Of a stretch of 64,000 nucleotides of DNA, positions 7,604 through 15,668 are shown one piece after another. The notes under the pieces are model-generated. The model had not been told where the DNA came from, made no database searches, and was given only the letters and a program-made list of their open reading frames with translations. The position numbers and the translations under genes are program-made. Source of the DNA: Klenkia soli. GTDB taxonomy: Bacteria; Actinomycetota; Actinomycetes; Mycobacteriales; Geodermatophilaceae. The stretch is from NCBI RefSeq assembly GCF_900103975.1, contig NZ_FNIR01000010.1, positions 124,001-188,000 on the forward strand, given 5' to 3'. How positions within the stretch are numbered: position 1 is the stretch's first letter; each line of letters begins with the position of its first letter.

Positions 7604-9451
7604 TCAGCGGGCCAGCAGCACCCCGCCGAGGAAGGCGGACAGCTCGCCGCGGGCGTCCAGTGACAGGACGTGCGCAACGTGCTGGTCGGGCCGGACGACG
7701 ACCACGCAGCCGGCCTCCCGGTCGATGCCGCGCAGGTCGAACACGTCCTCGGCCCGGGGGTCGGGGCAGTAGACCTTCTCCTGGTCGACCAACCCCAGCG
7801 GTCCCTTGCGCGGCCGCAGCGCGACCGGCACGGACTCCACCGGCACCTCGCGGTGACCCTGCTGGTAGACCGCCCGTACGTCGAGGACCGAGTCGGGGTC
7901 CCAGCCGTCGGGGGTGTACGTGGCCACCGGGGAGGCCGGTGACGCCAGGTGCTCGCACAGCTCCCGCAACCGGGTGGTGTCCCGGTCGGCGAACAGGTAG
8001 AGCCGCCAGGCGCCGTCCGCCCGCGCCGCGTGGCCCAGCTGCACCGGCTTGGCGTCGGCCAGCCGCACCACCGGCGCCGAGTGGAACCGCATGCCGACCG
8101 GGTAGCCGGTGGCCAGCTCCTGATGGTCGGTCGCGGCGGTGGTCATCGACGGCCCGTAGCGGGTCGCGGTGCCGGCGGTGAACCGACCCTGCTGCACGAA
8201 GTACCGCTCGAACTCCTCCGGGTCGGCCTCGCCGGGCGGCGCGCTGAAGAGCGCGGCGAAGCGCCGGTCGAAGTCGATGAGCTCCTGGGCGATCACCTGC
8301 CGCTCGGCGGTGTAGGTGGACAGCAGCTCCGGTCGGGCGACGCCGCGCAGCACTGCGGCGAGCTTCCAGCCCAGGTTCCAGGCGTCGTGCATCGAGACGT
8401 TCATGCCCTGGCCGGCCTTGGCGCTGTGGGTGTGGCAGGCGTCGCCGGCGATGAAGACCCGCGGGCCTCGGGAGCCGTCGTCCGGTGCGTCGTCGAACCG
8501 GTCGCAGAGCCGTTGGCCGATCTCGTAAACCGACCACCAGCCGACGTCGCGGACCTCGACGGTGTAGGGGTGCAGGATCCGGTTGGCGATCTCGGTCAGC
8601 CGGGTGGGGTCGACCTCGCCGGCGTCCCGCACCCCGTCGAGCTCGATGTAGAACCGGACCAGGTAACCGCCCTCGCGCGGGATGACCAGGATGTTGCCCT
8701 CGCCGTGCGAGTGCACGGTGGCCTTGAGCCGGATGTCGGGGAAGTCGGTCACCGGCAGCACGTCCATCACGCCCCACCGCTGGTCGGTCCGGTCACCGAC
8801 CAGCTCGCGGCCGATCGCCGTCCGGACCGCGCTGCGGGCGCCGTCGCAGCCGACCGCGTAGCGCGCCCGCACGGTGGCCCGCCCGCCCGTCGCGGCGTCC
8901 TCGAGGACGACGACCACCGGGTGGTCGCCGCCGTCCTCGACCCGCAGGTCGACGAGCTGCAAGCCGTGGTGCACCGGTAGCCGCGTCGCGGCGCGGGCGA
9001 GGTCTTCCCGCAAGTAGGCCAGCATCCGCGCCTGGTTGACGATGACGTGCGGGAACTCCGACAGACCCTCCTCGGTGTCCAGCACGCGGCCGGTGCGCAC
9101 GATGCGGCGGGGGTCCGCCGGGTCGGGGCGCCAGAACGCCACCTCGTTGACCCAGTACGCCTCGGTGACCAGCCGATCGGCCAGCCCGAAGGCCTCGAAG
9201 ATCTCCACCGTCCGGCAGGCGACGCCGTCGGCCTGGCCCACCTCCAGCGGCCCGGGTCGCCGGTCGACGACCAGGGTGTCCACGTCGGCGAACCGGGCGA
9301 GCTGCGCGGCCAGCACCATCCCGGCCGGCCCGGTGCCCACGACCAGCACGTCGGTGCGCTCGGGCAGCCCGGCCGGGCGGTCGGCCACCCCCGGCGCCGG
9401 CGGCTGCACGAAGGGGTCGCCGGGGCGGTAGCCGTCGAGGTAGAACTGCAT
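7604..9451 (-). CDS. mobA: FAD-dependent 3-hydroxybenzoate 4-monooxygenase-like hydroxylase
   Basis: Flavoprotein hydroxylase of 615 residues in the phenol hydroxylase class: FAD-binding domain (G-T-G-P-A-G at residues 39-44; second FAD motif VFIAGDACHTHSAKAGQG near 330) and a C-terminal thioredoxin-like domain. From memory it closely follows Comamonas MobA, including the MQFYLDGYRPG start, GPLEVGQADGVACRT, the NQARM segment and the RGIDREAGCVVVVRPDQ end, so hydroxylation of 3-hydroxybenzoate to protocatechuate is the best call. The ATG at 9451 is chosen because the homologues start there; a longer frame would enter the divergent IclR promoter. It converges with the permease gene with a three-base gap and is divergent from an IclR gene. 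Confidence 0.85.
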   Translation of the reverse strand: MQFYLDGYRPGDPFVQPPAPGVADRPAGLPERTDVLVVGTGPAGMVLAAQLARFADVDTLVVDRRPGPLEVGQADGVACRTVEIFEAFGLADRLVTEAYWVNEVAFWRPDPADPRRIVRTGRVLDTEEGLSEFPHVIVNQARMLAYLREDLARAATRLPVHHGLQLVDLRVEDGGDHPVVVVLEDAATGGRATVRARYAVGCDGARSAVRTAIGRELVGDRTDQRWGVMDVLPVTDFPDIRLKATVHSHGEGNILVIPREGGYLVRFYIELDGVRDAGEVDPTRLTEIANRILHPYTVEVRDVGWWSVYEIGQRLCDRFDDAPDDGSRGPRVFIAGDACHTHSAKAGQGMNVSMHDAWNLGWKLAAVLRGVARPELLSTYTAERQVIAQELIDFDRRFAALFSAPPGEADPEEFERYFVQQGRFTAGTATRYGPSMTTAATDHQELATGYPVGMRFHSAPVVRLADAKPVQLGHAARADGAWRLYLFADRDTTRLRELCEHLASPASPVATYTPDGWDPDSVLDVRAVYQQGHREVPVESVPVALRPRKGPLGLVDQEKVYCPDPRAEDVFDLRGIDREAGCVVVVRPDQHVAHVLSLDARGELSAFLGGVLLAR

Positions 9452-9498
9452 GCCCCACGGTGCGGCGGGAACGGCGGCCTGAGACAGTCTTTTCTGCC
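9452..9498. promoter_or_regulatory. Short divergent control region between the mobA-like gene and IclR
   Basis: Only 47 bases separate the two starts, so one IclR-bound site could control both. It contains AGACAGTCT (a small imperfect dyad, at about 9482-9490) followed by a run of T. No clear -35/-10 pair can be assigned. The call as regulatory rests on the divergent layout, not on a recognised operator. Confidence 0.45.
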
Positions 9499-10260
9499 AT
9501 GCGGAACGCGCCCACCTACCCACTCAGCTCGGTCGACGCTGCCCTGCTGCTCGCTGCGCTCCTCCGCCAGGAGGGCCCGACCCGGCTCACCGACGCGGCG
9601 GCCCGGCTGGGGGTCGCGCCCTCGACCGCCCACCGCTTGCTGGCCGCTCTGGTGCACCGGGACTTCGCCGTCCAGCTGCCCGACCGGCGCTACGCCCCCG
9701 GCCCGGTCCTCGGGGAGCCAGTGGCACCGGTGGCCTCCTCGCACCTGCGCGACGCCGCGCTGCCGCACCTGCGCCGTCTGGTCGCCGAGCAGGGCGAGAG
9801 CGCGCACCTGGTGGTCCCGGCCGGGGGGGTGACGCGGTTCGTCGCGACGGTGGAGTGCGACGCGGTCCTGCGGGTCGGGGACCGGACCGGGCGGACGCTG
9901 CCTGCGCACCGCAGCGCGGCCGGCAAGGCGCTGCTGGCCGGGTGGGACACCGACGCGCTCGCGGCCCTGCTCGGCCAGCTCGACCCGGCGGAGGCCGAGC
10001 GGGTGCACCGTGACCTGCGGGGCGTCCGCCGGCGCGGGTTCGCGCTCAACGACCAGGCCACCGAGGTCGGCCTGACCGCGGTCGGTGTCCCAGTCCCCGG
10101 CGCCCCGGGGGGTGCGGCGATCTCCCTTGCCATGCCGCGGGTGCGGTTCTCCCGGGACCGCCTGCCCGGGTGGGTCACGGCGCTGACCTCCACCGCGGCC
10201 GCCGTCGCCGCCGACCTCACCGATGAGTCCCGGGGTCGGCCGCGGTCTCCTGGGTCATGA
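9499..10260 (+). CDS. IclR-family regulator of the divergent monooxygenase
   Basis: 253 residues with an N-terminal helix-turn-helix (TRLTDAAARLGVAPSTAHRLLAALV, about residues 30-54) and a C-terminal effector-binding domain containing LPAHRSAAGKALLAG. The ATG at 9499 gives the normal N-terminus beginning close to the first helix; the longer in-frame start at 9460 would overlap the monooxygenase. Divergent placement 47 bases from the hydroxylase gene is the classic arrangement for a specific regulator. The stop overlaps the start of the serine hydrolase gene (ATGA). Effector inferred as 3-hydroxybenzoate or a related acid. Confidence 0.88.
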   Translation: MRNAPTYPLSSVDAALLLAALLRQEGPTRLTDAAARLGVAPSTAHRLLAALVHRDFAVQLPDRRYAPGPVLGEPVAPVASSHLRDAALPHLRRLVAEQGESAHLVVPAGGVTRFVATVECDAVLRVGDRTGRTLPAHRSAAGKALLAGWDTDALAALLGQLDPAEAERVHRDLRGVRRRGFALNDQATEVGLTAVGVPVPGAPGGAAISLAMPRVRFSRDRLPGWVTALTSTAAAVAADLTDESRGRPRSPGS

Positions 10261-11378
10261 CGTTCTCGGAGCTGTTCGCCCTCGTCGACCGGCAGGTGGC
10301 CGAAGGTCGGTACCCCGGTGCGGTGGTCGCCGTCCGGCACGCGGGGACGACGACGGTCCACCCGACCGGCACGCTGGCCGTCGGGGGAGCGGACCCGGTC
10401 ACCGTCGACACCCCGTTCCGGGTCGCGTCGGTGAGCAAGCCCTTCGGCGGGGTGCTGGCGCTGTCGCTGGCCGCGGACGGCCTGCTCGACCTGGACGCCG
10501 ACGTCGCCCGCTGGCTGCCCGAGCTGGCCGACCCGCAGGTGCTGGCGCACCCGGACGCCGAGCTGACCGACGTCGTCCCGGCGCAGCGGCCGATCACCGT
10601 CGCCGACCTCCTGCACATGACCGCCGGCACCGGGCTGCGCATGGACGAGTCGCCGCTGGCCCACGCGATGTGGGAGCGGCAGGTCAGCCCGGGCCCGCTG
10701 CCGCCGTCGGCGTCGGCGGACGAGTGGCTGGGCCGGCTGGCCGCGCTGCCGCTCTCGGACCAGCCGGGGGCCGGGTGGAGGTACCACACCGGGAGCGACG
10801 TCCTGTCCGTCCTGCTGGCCCGGGTGACCGGCCGGTCGGTGGCCGACCTCCTGGCCGAGCGGGTGACCGGCCCGCTCGGGCTCACCGGCACCCGGTTCTG
10901 GGACGCCGACCGGCTGCCGGTGCAGTACGCACCCGGCGACGACGGGCTCGAGGTGCTCGACCCGGCCGACGGGGTCTGGTCCCGGCCCCCGGCCTTCGAG
11001 TCGCTGGGTGGTGGGCTGCTCTCCACGGCGGGCGACGTCTGCGCGTTCCTGGGCGCGATCGCGGACGACGCGCTCCCCGGCGGAGTGCGGGCTGCCGACG
11101 TGCTGCGCGACGGGCTGACCGACGGCCAGCGGGCCGCCGCGCAGACCTTCCTCGGGCCCGGCCGCACCTGGGCGACCGGCAACCTGGAGCTGACCCTCGA
11201 GGTCACCGACCCGTGGACGACAACGGGCCGGTTCGGCTGGACCGGGGGCACCGGGACGTCGGCCTACTGCGACCCGTCGCTGGACCTGGTCGCCGTCCTG
11301 CTCACCCAGCGGATGATGACCGGCTCGCACGACGGCCCCGAGGAGTTCTGGCAGGCCGCCCACGACGCGGTGGCCTGA
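10257..11378 (+). CDS. Serine hydrolase of the class C beta-lactamase/esterase family
   Basis: 373 residues without signal peptide, hence cytoplasmic. The nucleophile motif S58-V-S-K61 is followed by a Tyr motif in RYHTGS near residue 177 and a G-W-T-G-G-T-G segment near 327 that replaces the lactamase K-T-G. These features are those of EstB-type carboxylesterases and D-aminopeptidase-like hydrolases rather than true beta-lactamases. It is translationally coupled to the IclR gene by a four-base overlap. A role in ester cleavage upstream of aromatic-acid breakdown is possible, but nothing fixes its substrate. Confidence 0.82.
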   Translation: MTFSELFALVDRQVAEGRYPGAVVAVRHAGTTTVHPTGTLAVGGADPVTVDTPFRVASVSKPFGGVLALSLAADGLLDLDADVARWLPELADPQVLAHPDAELTDVVPAQRPITVADLLHMTAGTGLRMDESPLAHAMWERQVSPGPLPPSASADEWLGRLAALPLSDQPGAGWRYHTGSDVLSVLLARVTGRSVADLLAERVTGPLGLTGTRFWDADRLPVQYAPGDDGLEVLDPADGVWSRPPAFESLGGGLLSTAGDVCAFLGAIADDALPGGVRAADVLRDGLTDGQRAAAQTFLGPGRTWATGNLELTLEVTDPWTTTGRFGWTGGTGTSAYCDPSLDLVAVLLTQRMMTGSHDGPEEFWQAAHDAVA

Positions 11379-12085
11379 TCAGTCCCAGGCGGTCGGTGGG
11401 GCGAACTGGCTGGCGGTGAACACGGCGCCCTACGGGTCGCGGACGGTCGCGGTGCGGGTCCAGTCGGTGTCGGACGTGCCCAGCACGGTGCCGCCCAGGC
11501 GCTCGGCGGTGGCCGCGGCGTCGTCCCGGTCGGCCACGGTGAACGCGACGTGCCAGCGCGGTGCCTCGCCCTCGGGCAGCGCGGCCAGCGACCCGATCAC
11601 GTGCTCGAACCCGTCGGGCGCCTGCGCCTGCCGGGTGCAGATCTCGGGGTCCACGGAGGACTCCAGGTGGTCGCCGGGCTCGTTGACCGCCTGCGCACCC
11701 GGTCGGCGGCGAGCCTGCCACAGCCGGACCCGCGCACCCGCGGGGTCGGCCAGCACAGCTCCGCGACCGCCGGGGCCGGCGTCCTCGGGCGGGGAGACCA
11801 CGGTCGCGCCCAGGTCGACGGCGCGGGCCGCGATGGCGTCCGCTCGGCGACGGCCACGTAGGTGTTCCAGGTGCGGTCGTCACCGGAGCCGATGGCCGCG
11901 ACGTCCCGGCCGCCGAGGGTGGCGATGACGTACCGGCCGGGTGCCTCCGGGGGCATCGCGTTGGTGAACTGCCAGCCGAGCAGGCCGCCGTAGAACGCGG
12001 TCGCGGCGTCGACGTCGGGCTGCTCGGCGTCCACCCAGCAGGTCACGCCGGGCGGGTAGGTGCGGGGCTGGTCGCCAGTGGTCAT
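11379..12085 (-). pseudogene. Broken two-domain VOC (glyoxalase/bleomycin-resistance fold) protein
   Basis: The N-terminal VOC half is read from ATG 12085 (WVDAEQPDVDAATAFYGGLLGW) to about 11848, where the frame loses one base: the codons after VAVAER continue correctly only in the next frame (DAIAARAVDLGATVVSPPED). The second VOC domain then runs to DP, where an in-frame TAG (11430-11432) interrupts the universal D-P-x-G-A-V-F-T-A-S-Q-F ending, which continues readable to a TGA at 11379. Two independent lesions make a real pseudogene more likely than a sequencing error, though both could be checked in raw reads. Intact relatives are about 235-260 residues long. Confidence 0.85.
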
Positions 12086-12165
12086 GGTCGGCTCCGTCCG
12101 AGGCTGCGACAGTCCTACCGCGGGGTCCGACAGGGCGCGAGCCCGGCGCGGTGCCGCGCTCGAGG

Positions 12166-12936
12166 TCAGTCGGGGAGGAGCCGCCCCATCGCCCGCTCGA
12201 CCTGGGCGGCGGTCCCGCGGATCTCCGTCAGCCAGGCCAGCTGCTGGTCCGGCGACCGGTGCGCCTCCAGCGCGGACAGGTGGATGGCCGCCACGACCCG
12301 GTGGCCGGCGTCCCGGACCGGCACGGCGATGCCGACGATGCCGGCGTAGGACTCCTGGTCGCTGACCGCGTAGTCGTGCTCGCGGATCCGGGCGAACTCT
12401 GCCTCGAGCGACTCGGCGTCCACGAGGGTGGCCGGGGTCAGCCGGGGCAGCGGGCCGGTCAGCGCCTCGGCCCCCAGCCCCGGGTCCAAGGCGGCGAACA
12501 GCTTGCCCACCGAGGTCGCGTGCAGGTACAGCCGCTGGCCCAGCCGGATGTCCAGCGCCATCGCCCGGGGCCCGACGACCCGGTCGGTGTAGGTGACCCG
12601 GCTGCCGAACCGCTCGGCGAGGTAGACGTCCTCACCGAGGGAGCGGGCCAGGTCCTGCAGGTGCCGCCGGGCGACCCCGCGCACCTGCAGGGCCTCCATG
12701 ATCCGGATGCCGTAGCGCACCGCCCGGCCGCCGATCGTGTAGCGCAAGTCGTCGGTGACGACGGCGGCATCGGCGGCGACGAGCCGCTGGAGCAGGTTGT
12801 GCGTGCTGCTCAACGGCATGCCCACGGCCTTGCTGACCTGGGTGACGGTCATTCCGCCCGAGTCGCCGGCCAGCAGCTCGAGCACCTCGAAGATGCGCGA
12901 CAGGCGGTCCTTGGACTCCTCGCTCGCTGCGGTCAT
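12166..12936 (-). CDS. IclR-family regulator closing the CoA-acid operon
   Basis: 256 residues. The helix-turn-helix lies at about residues 28-50 (TVTQVSKAVGMPLSSTHNLLQRL) and the effector domain at about 75-255, with the typical LYLHATSVGKLFAAL segment. The start ATG at 12936 overlaps the stop of the CaiB-family gene (ATGA), so it is the last gene of the minus-strand operon that begins at the ligase (20360). It is the natural candidate for the protein that binds the paired palindromes in the divergent region at 20387-20534 (inference). A longer frame upstream lies inside the preceding gene and is rejected. Confidence 0.88.
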   Translation of the reverse strand: MTAASEESKDRLSRIFEVLELLAGDSGGMTVTQVSKAVGMPLSSTHNLLQRLVAADAAVVTDDLRYTIGGRAVRYGIRIMEALQVRGVARRHLQDLARSLGEDVYLAERFGSRVTYTDRVVGPRAMALDIRLGQRLYLHATSVGKLFAALDPGLGAEALTGPLPRLTPATLVDAESLEAEFARIREHDYAVSDQESYAGIVGIAVPVRDAGHRVVAAIHLSALEAHRSPDQQLAWLTEIRGTAAQVERAMGRLLPD

Positions 12937-14132
12937 TGGTCCATCCTGGCCGGTGTGCCCGGGCCGGCGACGGTGCGCCCGGCCATCAGCTCCTCGATCC
13001 GCTCGGGGGGCAGCCCGAGCTCGGTGAGCAACTCCGTGGTGTGCTCGCCGGCGTGGGCGGCGCCGCGGTCGACCGCGGCAGGGGTCCGGCTGAACCGGGG
13101 GGCCGGCGCGGGCTGCACGACACCGTCGACGGTGACGAACGCGTCCCGGGCCACGGCGTGCGGGTGGGCCGGAGCCTCGGCCATCGACAGCACCGGCGCG
13201 AAGCAGGCGTCGGTGCCTTCCAGCAGGTCGGTCCACTCCTGGCGGGTGCGGGTGCGAAAGACCGCGGCGAGTCGCTCCCGCAGGGCGGGCCACGCGCCGG
13301 TGTTCCACTGCTCGGGCAACTCGTCGACGGACAGCCCGATCAGGTCCAGCAGCACGGCGTAGAACTTCGGCTCCATCGCCGCGATCGAGACGTGCCGGCC
13401 GTCGGCGGTCTCGTAGACGCCGTAGAAATGGGCACCGCCGTCGTTCATGTTCGACTGCCGGGCCGGGTTCCACAGCCCCCGCCCGCTCAGCTCGAACATC
13501 ATGGTCATCAGCAACGCCGACCCGTCGACCATCGCGGCGTCGACCACCTGACCCCGGCCGGAGCCGCGGGCCTCGAGCATCGCGGCCAGCACCCCCAGCG
13601 CGAGCAGCATGCCGCCGCCGCCGAAGTCGCCGATGACGTTCAGCGGGATGACGGGCGGGCCACCCGCGGTGCCGATGTGCTCCAGCACGCCGGCGGCGGC
13701 GATGTAGTTGACGTCGTGCCCGGCGGCCATCGCCAGCGGCCCGGTCTGGCCCCAGCCGGTCATCCGGCCGTAGACCAGCGGAGGACGGCGGGCCAGGCAG
13801 GGCTCGGGGCCCAGCCCCAGCCGTTCCATGACCCCGGGCCGGAACCCCTCGACCAGCGCGTCGGCACCGGCGACCAGGTCCAGCACCAGCTCGCGGCCGG
13901 CTGCGTCCTTGACGTCGACGGCGATCGAGCGCCGGCCGCGGCCCAGGGCGCCGGTGGTCATCGCGCCCAGCCCGTCGGCAGGCCCGCCGGCCGGGATGCG
14001 GTCCACGGTGACGACGTCGGCACCGAGGTCGGCCAGCAGCAGCGCGGCGAACGGGGCCGGACCCAGCCCGGCGAACTCGACGACCCGGGTGCCGGCCAGG
14101 GGCCCGCTCCGGGCGGTCAGAGGAAGTCCCAA
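12933..14132 (-). CDS. CaiB/BaiF family acyl-CoA racemase or CoA-transferase (alpha-methylacyl-CoA racemase type)
   Basis: 399 residues from a TTG start that overlaps the upstream gene by 16 bases; a CTG four codons later is an alternative. The sequence follows alpha-methylacyl-CoA racemase rather than CoA-transferases: GRMTGWGQTGPLAMAAGHDVNYI and GDFGGGGM segments are present. The three catalytic residues of Mycobacterium MCR (His126, Asp156, Glu241) have exact counterparts with a constant offset: His139 (GHDVNY), Asp169 (GDFGG) and Glu254 (AMEPKF). This predicts epimerisation of a 2-methyl-branched acyl-CoA. Within this operon it may set the stereochemistry of an intermediate, so a branched or alicyclic acid is a possible substrate (inference). 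Confidence 0.87.
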   Translation of the reverse strand: MGLPLTARSGPLAGTRVVEFAGLGPAPFAALLLADLGADVVTVDRIPAGGPADGLGAMTTGALGRGRRSIAVDVKDAAGRELVLDLVAGADALVEGFRPGVMERLGLGPEPCLARRPPLVYGRMTGWGQTGPLAMAAGHDVNYIAAAGVLEHIGTAGGPPVIPLNVIGDFGGGGMLLALGVLAAMLEARGSGRGQVVDAAMVDGSALLMTMMFELSGRGLWNPARQSNMNDGGAHFYGVYETADGRHVSIAAMEPKFYAVLLDLIGLSVDELPEQWNTGAWPALRERLAAVFRTRTRQEWTDLLEGTDACFAPVLSMAEAPAHPHAVARDAFVTVDGVVQPAPAPRFSRTPAAVDRGAAHAGEHTTELLTELGLPPERIEELMAGRTVAGPGTPARMDQ

Positions 14133-15244
14133 CCGGGCCGGCCCGCCGTGCACGCCTCGAACGCGACCGGGTCGATGGTCTGGTAGACCCCGATCACCGT
14201 CTCGCCGTCGCAGGTCACCCGGCACAGGTGCTCGTCCAGTCCGCGCAGCCCGATCCGCTGCCGCAGGTCGGTGAGGTCGTAGGTCTCGCCCTCGGTCATG
14301 GCCGGGCCGTCGTAGGAGCCCTGGTGGATGTCGCCGTCGGGGGTGCCGCCGTACATGCCGCAGCGCAGGTAGGCGGTCTGCTCGCCGATCCGCTCGTAGT
14401 GCAGCTGGCGGGTCTCCCCGGTGACCAGGCGATAGTCCACGACGCCCTCGACGAACACCTGGGTGTCGGGGTCGAAGCGCAGCCGGCGGGTCGGCTTGAG
14501 CACCTTCGTGGCCCCGGGGGTGACGTGCCCGAAGGGGTAGTAGACCCGGTCGCCCCACAGCGTCCAGTCTGCGAGGGGCACGAACGCGTTGCCGTTGGTC
14601 CCGACGTGCAGCCGGCCGCCCAGGGACAGCGCCGGGCCGCCGACGCCGCGGCCGGTGCCCCAGTGCCGGTCCCGGGTGCCGGCCGAGCCCTCGCCGAGCT
14701 CGACCCGCTCGCCGTCGACCTCGACCCAGCCCGACACGGTGCCGAAGCCCTCGAAGCCGGCGGTGACGTCGTTGCGCCGGCCCGGCGGGGTGCCGTGCGC
14801 GGAGTCCGAGAGCGGCTCCCGGAACACCTGGCGGGTGGTGTCGGTGAACGTGAGGTCCCAGCTGATGCCCTGCTCGTTGGGCTCCAGGACGTACCGCCAC
14901 TCCCGCAACCCCCGGATGATCTGCGGGGCGATCGGCCCGACGCGCAGGTCGGCCCGGTCCACGCCCAGCGGGCGGAAGCTGCGGACGGAGGTGTGCTTCC
15001 CGTCCCGGACGACGACCGCGTAGGCCTCGGCCCGGTCCAGGTTGGGGTAGATGCTGCCGCCCGTCGCGACCATCACCTCGCCCGCGGCGTCGTGGGCGAT
15101 CATCCAGTAGCGCTCGTAGGCCCGGGGGTCGCCGGTCCACGAGACCCGGACCGGGTCCGGGGTCTGGTGGATCATGAAGTCGTCTAGCGGGGACAGCGGG
15201 AACTGCTCGGCGAAGAAGTCGTCGCCGATGGTCAGGTCGATCAC
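14117..15244 (-). CDS. Unknown 375-residue protein, possibly lipocalin/AttH-like
   Basis: No assigned function. The protein is soluble, rich in predicted beta strands and contains a RDRHWGTGRG segment near residue 195 and WTLWGDRVYYPFGHV near 232, recalling the R-D-x-x-W-G motif of AttH/CrtC-like lipocalin-fold hydratases (tentative). No signal peptide, Cys pairs or membrane helices. The GTG at 15244 is supported by an upstream GAGAGG. It lies in the middle of a CoA-ligase/CoA-transferase operon with overlapping neighbours, so a catalytic or substrate-binding role in that pathway is likely. It could be a hydratase or isomerase on a terpenoid-like or steroid-like acid, but this is speculative. 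Confidence 0.72.
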   Translation of the reverse strand: MIDLTIGDDFFAEQFPLSPLDDFMIHQTPDPVRVSWTGDPRAYERYWMIAHDAAGEVMVATGGSIYPNLDRAEAYAVVVRDGKHTSVRSFRPLGVDRADLRVGPIAPQIIRGLREWRYVLEPNEQGISWDLTFTDTTRQVFREPLSDSAHGTPPGRRNDVTAGFEGFGTVSGWVEVDGERVELGEGSAGTRDRHWGTGRGVGGPALSLGGRLHVGTNGNAFVPLADWTLWGDRVYYPFGHVTPGATKVLKPTRRLRFDPDTQVFVEGVVDYRLVTGETRQLHYERIGEQTAYLRCGMYGGTPDGDIHQGSYDGPAMTEGETYDLTDLRQRIGLRGLDEHLCRVTCDGETVIGVYQTIDPVAFEACTAGRPGWDFL

Positions 15245-15258
15245 GGGAGGCCTCTCGG

Positions 15259-15666
15259 TCAGGTGGGGTCGGTGTCGACCCGGTGGCGCAGGTGGTCGCC
15301 GATCTCGGCGCGGGCGGCGTCGCCCTCGGGGGTGCGGGGCAGGCCGGTGACGACGCGGGACAGGAGGGCGCGCAGCTCGGCGTTGCGGGTGGCCACGGCG
15401 ACGGCGTCCAGCGGCGGGGTCGCGTCGTCCTCGGGGACCAGGCCGGGGTCCACCAGCGGCGCCGTGCGGTTCAGCAGCGTCGTGAGCTCCGCGTTGTCGG
15501 TCGTGTGGAAGGGCAGCTGGGCGGCCCACGAGCGCTGCACCTTGCCGAGCAGGCGCCGTACGTTGGTCAGCACCTCCTGGCCGCCGGTGGACAGCTCGTC
15601 CTCGGTCTCCAGCACGTCCAGCAGGCGCAGCGCGCCCGTCAGCTGCTCGTCGACGGTCGGGTGCAC
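15259..15666 (-). CDS. Small helical protein paired with the APH-type kinase (DUF6285-like)
   Basis: 135 residues from the GTG at 15666, two bases after the stop of the phosphotransferase gene. The sequence is predicted all-helical (EQLTGALRLLDVLETE, GGQEVLTNVRRLLGKVQRSW). Short proteins of this type accompany APH/ACAD10-like kinases in acyl-CoA catabolic operons; the resemblance to DUF6285 is tentative. It may form a complex with or stabilise the kinase. No active-site motif is visible. Confidence 0.68.
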   Translation of the reverse strand: MHPTVDEQLTGALRLLDVLETEDELSTGGQEVLTNVRRLLGKVQRSWAAQLPFHTTDNAELTTLLNRTAPLVDPGLVPEDDATPPLDAVAVATRNAELRALLSRVVTGLPRTPEGDAARAEIGDHLRHRVDTDPT

Positions 15667-15668
15667 GG

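Noticed and set aside
10257-11378. True class C beta-lactamase
   Set aside because: No signal peptide, no K-T-G box and Y-H-T instead of Y-A-N; an esterase-type hydrolase is more likely.
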